Shown piece by piece: positions 6,519-9,518 of a stretch of DNA of 9,518 bases (within the stretch, counting starts at the first letter, position 1; each line of letters opens with the position of its first letter). Both the position numbers and the translations under genes were made by a program. Source of the stretch: JBLNDG01 sp050261415 (lineage in GTDB: Bacteria; Bacillota; Clostridia; Lutisporales; Lutisporaceae); NCBI GenBank assembly GCA_050261415.1, contig JBLNDG010000202.1, forward strand, positions 1 to 9,518, given 5' to 3'. The notes beneath the pieces are model-generated. The model did no database searches, had not been told where the DNA came from, and worked only from the letters and a program-made list of their open reading frames with translations.

Positions 6519-6965
6519 TTAGATATAGTACATAATCGCTTCGTTTCCAAGAGTTTTTCTATACTCTTTCACCAGGTCTTCCAGAGTTATATTATCTACT
6601 ACACTATCAATACTGCTGTTTATCTTGTCCCAGATGCTTTCCCTTATGCATTTCTCAATCATGTCTTTAGTGCCCTCATTCATGCTTTTCTCATCCACTA
6701 CTGAGAGATCACCTTCAAGTGCCCGCAGAACTGCCCCTATTGTAATATCTTCCGGTTTACCGGCCAGTATATACCCTCCCTGTGCTCCTTTAATGCTGCT
6801 TATCAGTCCTGCTTTTCTGAGCATTGAAAAAACCTGCTCAAGATAACCTTCAGATATGTTTTGCCTCTCTGCTATACTTTTCAGTGTCACCTGGTCTCCT
6901 GCAGAATATACTGCGAGATCAACCATCGCCCGTAAACCATATCTTCCTTTTGTTGAAATCCTCAT
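6519..6965 (-). CDS. cymR: Rrf2-family repressor, CymR-like
   Basis: A 148-residue winged-helix regulator. The start MRISTKGRYGLRAMVDLA, the helix SEGYLEQVFSMLRKAGLISS (38-57), the wing around GAQGGYILA (60-68), and the end EAIMYYI closely resemble Bacillus CymR, the repressor of cysteine and sulfur uptake genes. It has a single cysteine (C106), so it cannot hold the three-Cys Fe-S cluster of IscR. Inferred role: represses the cymR-cysK-larE operon when cysteine is plentiful, probably as a complex with CysK. Start at ATG 6965 behind GGAGAT; the promoter lies about 40 nt upstream. Divergent from the DUF2680 gene. Confidence 0.85.
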   Translation of the reverse strand: MRISTKGRYGLRAMVDLAVYSAGDQVTLKSIAERQNISEGYLEQVFSMLRKAGLISSIKGAQGGYILAGKPEDITIGAVLRALEGDLSVVDEKSMNEGTKDMIEKCIRESIWDKINSSIDSVVDNITLEDLVKEYRKTLGNEAIMYYI

Positions 6966-7004
6966 AGTATATCTCCTACTACTCCTACCGGTTTTATTGG
7001 ATTA

Positions 7005-7033
7005 ATTATAACATCTATTTACTGACAATGCAA
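7005..7033 (-). promoter_or_regulatory. Promoter of the cymR-cysK-larE operon
   Basis: On the minus strand, a perfect -10 TATAAT (7010-7005) is preceded by TG one base upstream (extended -10), with a weak -35 TTGCAT (7033-7028) at 17 bp. The AT-rich imperfect palindrome TACCGGTTTTATTGGATTA (6986-7004) just downstream is where an autorepressor could bind. Confidence 0.65.
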
Positions 7034-7251
7034 CATTAATTTTCCCTGTAATATCAACGCATATACCACATCCCACTAACCTTATTTCAGCCTGCATTAA
7101 TTCTTTACAAATTATTCTTCCTATTACCGCTTGGCTTATACACTTATAAAAACTGCTTAACTTTTTACATTAATAGCATAATTTAAAAAAATATATTTAT
7201 TCTTCAAATTTTCTTCACAACAATTATTTATTATAAAAACATAAAATTAAA
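7034..7251. other. Intergenic region between divergent transcripts
   Basis: About 220 bases with no coding potential that I can support, very AT-rich toward its right end. I see no tRNA, riboswitch or T-box pattern and no convincing paired -35/-10 for the DUF2680 gene, though its promoter must lie here. Confidence 0.6.
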
Positions 7252-7264
7252 GGAGGTCATGCAA

Positions 7265-7648
7265 ATGAAAAAAATATTATCAATTGTAACAGTAGTAACT
7301 ATTATCTCACTAATGCTCGCAACCTTTGTTTATGCGAACGACAATACCGATGTTCCACAGTGGTTCAAGGATATGATAACCTGGAGAAAAGCCCAGGTTG
7401 ACCAGGCAGTTAAGGATGGCGCCATAACCAGCGACCAGGCAGAACAGTATAAGAGCTACATAGATCAAATGGAAAAATTCCATACTCAAGGCGGATTCGG
7501 CTTCGGTGGAGGATACGGTGCTTGCGGCGGTTCATTCTACGGTAATGGCAACGGAGCAAATAATACAGGGTATAATTATGGCGGTGGAATGATGGGCTCT
7601 TCATATGGCTATAATATGATGAGAAATTTCAACTACCCTGTTCAATAA
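7265..7648 (+). CDS. Secreted DUF2680-type protein, Gly/Tyr/Asn/Met-rich tail
   Basis: A 127-residue exported protein of unknown function. Seen: a signal peptide (MKK, hydrophobic 4-22) with a likely cut after VYA (24/25); a charged helical stretch 33-72 with WFKDMITWRKAQVDQAVKDG and ITSDQAEQYKSYID, the pattern of DUF2680 proteins in clostridia; then a low-complexity tail (75-127) rich in Gly, Tyr, Asn and Met, with one Cys (C87). I start at the ATG at 7265, 8 nt after GGAGG (7252-7256); the in-frame ATG at 7259 is too close to that site. The tail's GG, GYG and NMM repeats look like a cell-surface or metal-contacting segment, but this is inference. It is followed by its own terminator and the SHOCT protein gene. 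Confidence 0.75.
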   Translation: MKKILSIVTVVTIISLMLATFVYANDNTDVPQWFKDMITWRKAQVDQAVKDGAITSDQAEQYKSYIDQMEKFHTQGGFGFGGGYGACGGSFYGNGNGANNTGYNYGGGMMGSSYGYNMMRNFNYPVQ

Positions 7649-7663
7649 CATCCGGAAGTATCT

Positions 7664-7700
7664 GAAAGGTTCGTTTAAAACGCGGGCCTTTTTTGTTTTT
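7664..7700 (+). terminator. Terminator after the DUF2680 gene
   Basis: AAAGG (7665-7669) pairs with CCTTT (7687-7691), and an inner CGT/ACG pairing closes an AT loop; TTTTGTTTTTT follows. The stem is imperfect but the T-run is strong. Confidence 0.65.
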
Positions 7701-7723
7701 TGCTGCATGTTGAAAATATATAT

Positions 7724-7752
7724 TTGGTGCTGGTGGGATTTGACATTATAAT
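7724..7752 (+). promoter_or_regulatory. Candidate promoter of the SHOCT gene
   Basis: TATAAT (7747-7752) is a perfect -10 with a partial -35 TTGGTG (7724-7729) at 17 bp. A perfect TTGACA (7740-7745) overlaps, but its partner TATTCT (7761-7766) is at only 15 bp. One of the two probably drives the gene 70-80 nt downstream. Confidence 0.45.
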
Positions 7753-7823
7753 TGCAGCGTTATTCTGAGAAAAATAATATCAAAAAAACAAATAAAGTAG
7801 ATTTGGAAAGAAGGTATTGCTTT

Positions 7824-8057
7824 ATGATGGGTTATGGCTTTGGTTATGGCTTCGGAATGCTCTGGGTATTGGTTGCATGTATTGCATTGGTTTCATTGAT
7901 TGTTGCGTCCTTATTTAGAGCATCCGGCACATATTCTCACCGTCAGCACGAATTTAGGAGCGACAATTCCCTGGATATTCTTAATGAACGTTTTGCCCGG
8001 GGCGAGATAGGTGAAGATGAATATAACCGTAAAAGGCAATTGTTAGACAGAAAGTAA
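7824..8057 (+). CDS. Small SHOCT-domain membrane protein
   Basis: A 77-residue protein: a Gly/Tyr-rich start (MMGYGFGYGFGM), one transmembrane helix (about 12-31), a polar linker, and a C-terminal SHOCT domain (49-75: LDILNERFARGEIGEDEYNR). SHOCT is a short oligomerisation motif of unknown exact role, found at the ends of many small membrane proteins. I start at ATG 7824, with AGAAGG (7809-7814) at 9 nt; the frame is open upstream to 7752 but without a ribosome site. An ATG directly following (7827) is also possible. Its MMGYG opening echoes the MMGSSYGYNMM tail of the secreted protein upstream, suggesting a functional pair, though each has its own terminator. Confidence 0.8.
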   Translation: MMGYGFGYGFGMLWVLVACIALVSLIVASLFRASGTYSHRQHEFRSDNSLDILNERFARGEIGEDEYNRKRQLLDRK

Positions 8058-8064
8058 GTTAAAT

Positions 8065-8097
8065 AAAAGCTCGGAGGCATCGAGCCTCTTCGCTTTT
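8065..8097 (+). terminator. Terminator after the SHOCT gene
   Basis: GAGGC (8074-8078) and GCCTC (8084-8088) pair around ATCGA; after a 3x3 internal loop AAAAGC (8065-8070) pairs with GCTTTT (8092-8097), which supplies the T-run. It starts 7 nt after the stop codon. Confidence 0.75.
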
Positions 8098-8130
8098 GAC
8101 TGATTCTACTTTGGTAGGATGTCCACTAAT

Positions 8131-8167
8131 AAAAAGAACGCCTGGTTAACCTTACAGGTAACCAGGC
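8131..8167. terminator. Strong, probably bidirectional terminator
   Basis: GCCTGGTT (8140-8147) pairs with AACCAGGC (8160-8167), and ACCT/AGGT (8149-8152/8156-8159) extends the stem to 12 bp with one bulged A and a 3-base loop. On the minus strand TTCTTTTTATT follows (8138-8128), so it ends the lipoprotein transcript 79 nt after that gene's stop; on the plus strand CTTTAAGTTTTTG follows, a back-up for the SHOCT gene. The remaining 8168-8245 shows nothing further. Confidence 0.8.
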
Positions 8168-8245
8168 CTTTAAGTTTTTGAAGGAGAAAGTTTTATCATG
8201 TCTATATACTAATCTATATATGTGGAGATTGTATGAAGAAAATTC

Positions 8246-9193
8246 CTATTTTATATTATCAATTATCCCTTTTCTATATTGATCTACTTCATCCGTCAGC
8301 TTATAGCCGTTCTTTTTTACTGTGTCAAAAAAACCGGCTATTATTTCTTTCAATTTGCCGCCCTCATTGCTTGCAGCCACTTTGGCATAAATCCCCTTTG
8401 CCTCATTGTCCATTAACTTTTTGCCGTAGCTGAACATAGGCGTATTGTTGGCACCATACAAAGCAAAAGTAACATATTTCTTGTATAGCTCCTTTATATC
8501 ATCGGCCCTTATCGAGTCTCCATACTTTTCAAGAAACTTCTCCTGGCTTGAAGCTCTGTTCAGCACCTCATCCCAACCGATGACAATGGCTGCATCTTTG
8601 GCCGGAACCTTATCAGATTCCACAGACATAATATTTACATACTCTGCTATGTCCGGGGTTGCGTAAGAGCTGTATTTCTTATAAAATTGATAATTTATTA
8701 TAGGAAAATACATACCTTCCGCAGTTTCAACCTTGTATCCGCTGTCTCTTGTCTCTACCAGAAGCTTCTTAAGCTTCTCATCCTTGACATTGTCGATTTT
8801 TCCCATATCAAAGCCTCTGGGATATTCTTTCAGCATTTTTTCCTGTATGCTTACATCCGAATAAAATTCCTTTTCCAGGTCAGGAAGATACTTTTTCTGT
8901 GCTTCCTCCAACCCGGTTATCATTATTGAAGCAACATCTTTAGAAACTGAGGAAATATTCTTGTCAATAAAACCAATAAGCTCCTGAACGCCTGATTCTT
9001 TGTCCACCAAAGCTTTAAAATCAGCCGCTATAGCTGCTTGTTTCTCCTTTTCATCCTTTGCCTGCTTGTTTGTCTCTTCCTGCTTTGTGCCGCTTCCATT
9101 TACACCTTTGGAATTATCTACCGGGGAGCACCCTATTTGAACCGCTATCACAGACACCAGCAACACTCCGGCAAGTAGTTTTCTGTTTATCAT
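8246..9193 (-). CDS. Putative lipoprotein of unknown function
   Basis: A 315-residue exported protein that I do not recognise. Seen: a signal peptide with basic start (MINRK), hydrophobic core 6-20 and Cys22 in VQIGC, a lipobox-like site whose -3 residue is Gln rather than the usual Leu/Val/Ala. A charged low-complexity linker (about 24-55, rich in K/E/Q/N/S) then leads to a mostly helical, Lys/Glu-rich body with many Tyr (for example YKKYSSY) and no other Cys. Membrane anchoring through Cys22 on the outer face is inferred. Start ATG 9193 is preceded by AAGGAGAA at about 8 nt. It follows the pentapeptide-repeat gene by 120 nt with a terminator between, so it probably has its own promoter, which I could not place. 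No catalytic motif is visible; a binding or structural role is possible. Confidence 0.75.
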   Translation of the reverse strand: MINRKLLAGVLLVSVIAVQIGCSPVDNSKGVNGSGTKQEETNKQAKDEKEKQAAIAADFKALVDKESGVQELIGFIDKNISSVSKDVASIMITGLEEAQKKYLPDLEKEFYSDVSIQEKMLKEYPRGFDMGKIDNVKDEKLKKLLVETRDSGYKVETAEGMYFPIINYQFYKKYSSYATPDIAEYVNIMSVESDKVPAKDAAIVIGWDEVLNRASSQEKFLEKYGDSIRADDIKELYKKYVTFALYGANNTPMFSYGKKLMDNEAKGIYAKVAASNEGGKLKEIIAGFFDTVKKNGYKLTDEVDQYRKGIIDNIK

Positions 9194-9267
9194 CCCTACT
9201 TCTCCTTTACACTTGAAAATGCATTTCTTTCTTGCAGTGTTATTTCCACTACAGGCATTAGACGTAT

Positions 9268-9293
9268 AAAAAAGCCAAAAGTTCCGGAAGGCT
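9268..9293 (-). terminator. Terminator of the pentapeptide-repeat gene
   Basis: On the minus strand AGCC (9293-9290) pairs with GGCT (9276-9273), with the palindrome TTCCGGAA inside the loop, followed by TTTTTTATA. The stem is short, but the position (about 20 nt after the stop codon) and T-run fit. Confidence 0.55.
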
Positions 9294-9313
9294 GATTCTT
9301 TGATGCTAACTGT

Positions 9314-9518
9314 CTATTCAACAATGGCTCCGTATGAGCGGGCCACACATACCGCCTGGCCAATATCCAGATTAACATCCTTCAGGTCAAAGCTTCTGAA
9401 ATCAACGCCCTCTGCTTTTGCATCCCTAAGGTCAGCACCCTTTAGATTTGCTTGAGCTAGAATTGCATAACTAATATCCGCTCCGCTTAAATCAACCTTT
9501 TCCAGATTGCATTTATAT
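9314..9518 (-). CDS. Pentapeptide-repeat protein, C-terminal part only
   Basis: The last 68 codons of a gene running off the right edge. The frame reads CNLEKVDLSGADISYAILAQ and continues with ANLKGADLRDAKAEGVDFR, giving the A(D/N)LxX pentapeptide pattern with Leu/Phe at every fifth place; these repeats stack into a right-handed quadrilateral beta-helix. The final part (SFDLKDVNLDIGQAVCVARS) caps the helix and ends at TAG (9314-9316). Such proteins range from gyrase-protecting factors to proteins with no known role; with the N-terminus missing I assign no function. No ribosome site or start is in the window. Confidence 0.8.
   Translation of the reverse strand, partial: YKCNLEKVDLSGADISYAILAQANLKGADLRDAKAEGVDFRSFDLKDVNLDIGQAVCVARSYGAIVE

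Noticed and set aside
6519..6965. Rrf2 regulator as IscR (Fe-S sensor)
   Set aside because: Only one Cys (C106) is present, and the ends of the protein match CymR.
7034..7251. Riboswitch, T-box or tRNA in the gap
   Set aside because: No long stem, T-box or cloverleaf pattern is visible, and the region is too AT-rich for stable folds.
9196..9378. 60-residue minus-strand frame
   Set aside because: Overlaps the pentapeptide-repeat C-terminus in another frame and spans its terminator.

Overview
The window is AT-rich with clean Shine-Dalgarno sites, strong rho-independent hairpins and CymR/CadC-type regulators. This suggests a low-GC, probably anaerobic Clostridia-type Firmicute; genus is not determined. 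It carries eleven protein genes (one cut by the right edge) and no rRNA, tRNA, CRISPR array or insertion sequence that I can see.

Left block (1-2700, minus strand): a metal-resistance operon, an ArsR/CadC-type sensor followed by a CadA/ZntA-type P1B-ATPase. The promoter has a perfect -35 and -10, and palindromic ArsR-family operator half-sites lie just downstream of it. The most striking feature is in the ATPase. Its best start (ATG at 2193, ideal ribosome site) opens a frame with an in-frame TGA at codon 16. That TGA sits exactly where the first Cys of the N-terminal metal-binding CxxC motif belongs (GLG-TGA-AHCA), and a 6-bp perfect hairpin follows 12 nt later. The simplest reading is a selenocysteine-containing heavy-metal ATPase (UxxC) with a bacterial SECIS element. 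An ordinary annotation would truncate it to start at 2127 and lose the motif.

Middle block (2700-7020): sulfur handling. On the plus strand are a NifU/IscU-like scaffold that has lost two conserved ligands, and a 462-aa protein built of two tandem ThiF/MoeB-type E1 halves, the first degenerate and the second intact, as in eukaryotic E1 enzymes. Converging on it from the minus strand is a compact cymR-like / cysK / larE-like operon: cysteine-responsive repressor, cysteine synthase, and ATP-dependent sulfur transferase. The two sides share a bidirectional terminator. Together they suggest making cysteine and moving its sulfur to an acceptor, but no acceptor (ThiS/MoaD/LarB/LarC) lies in the window.

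Right block (7020-9518): a small secreted DUF2680-type protein with a Gly/Tyr/Asn/Met-rich tail, a one-helix SHOCT-domain membrane protein, then on the minus strand a lipoprotein of unknown function and the C-terminal end of a pentapeptide-repeat protein. Each unit is bounded by recognisable terminators.
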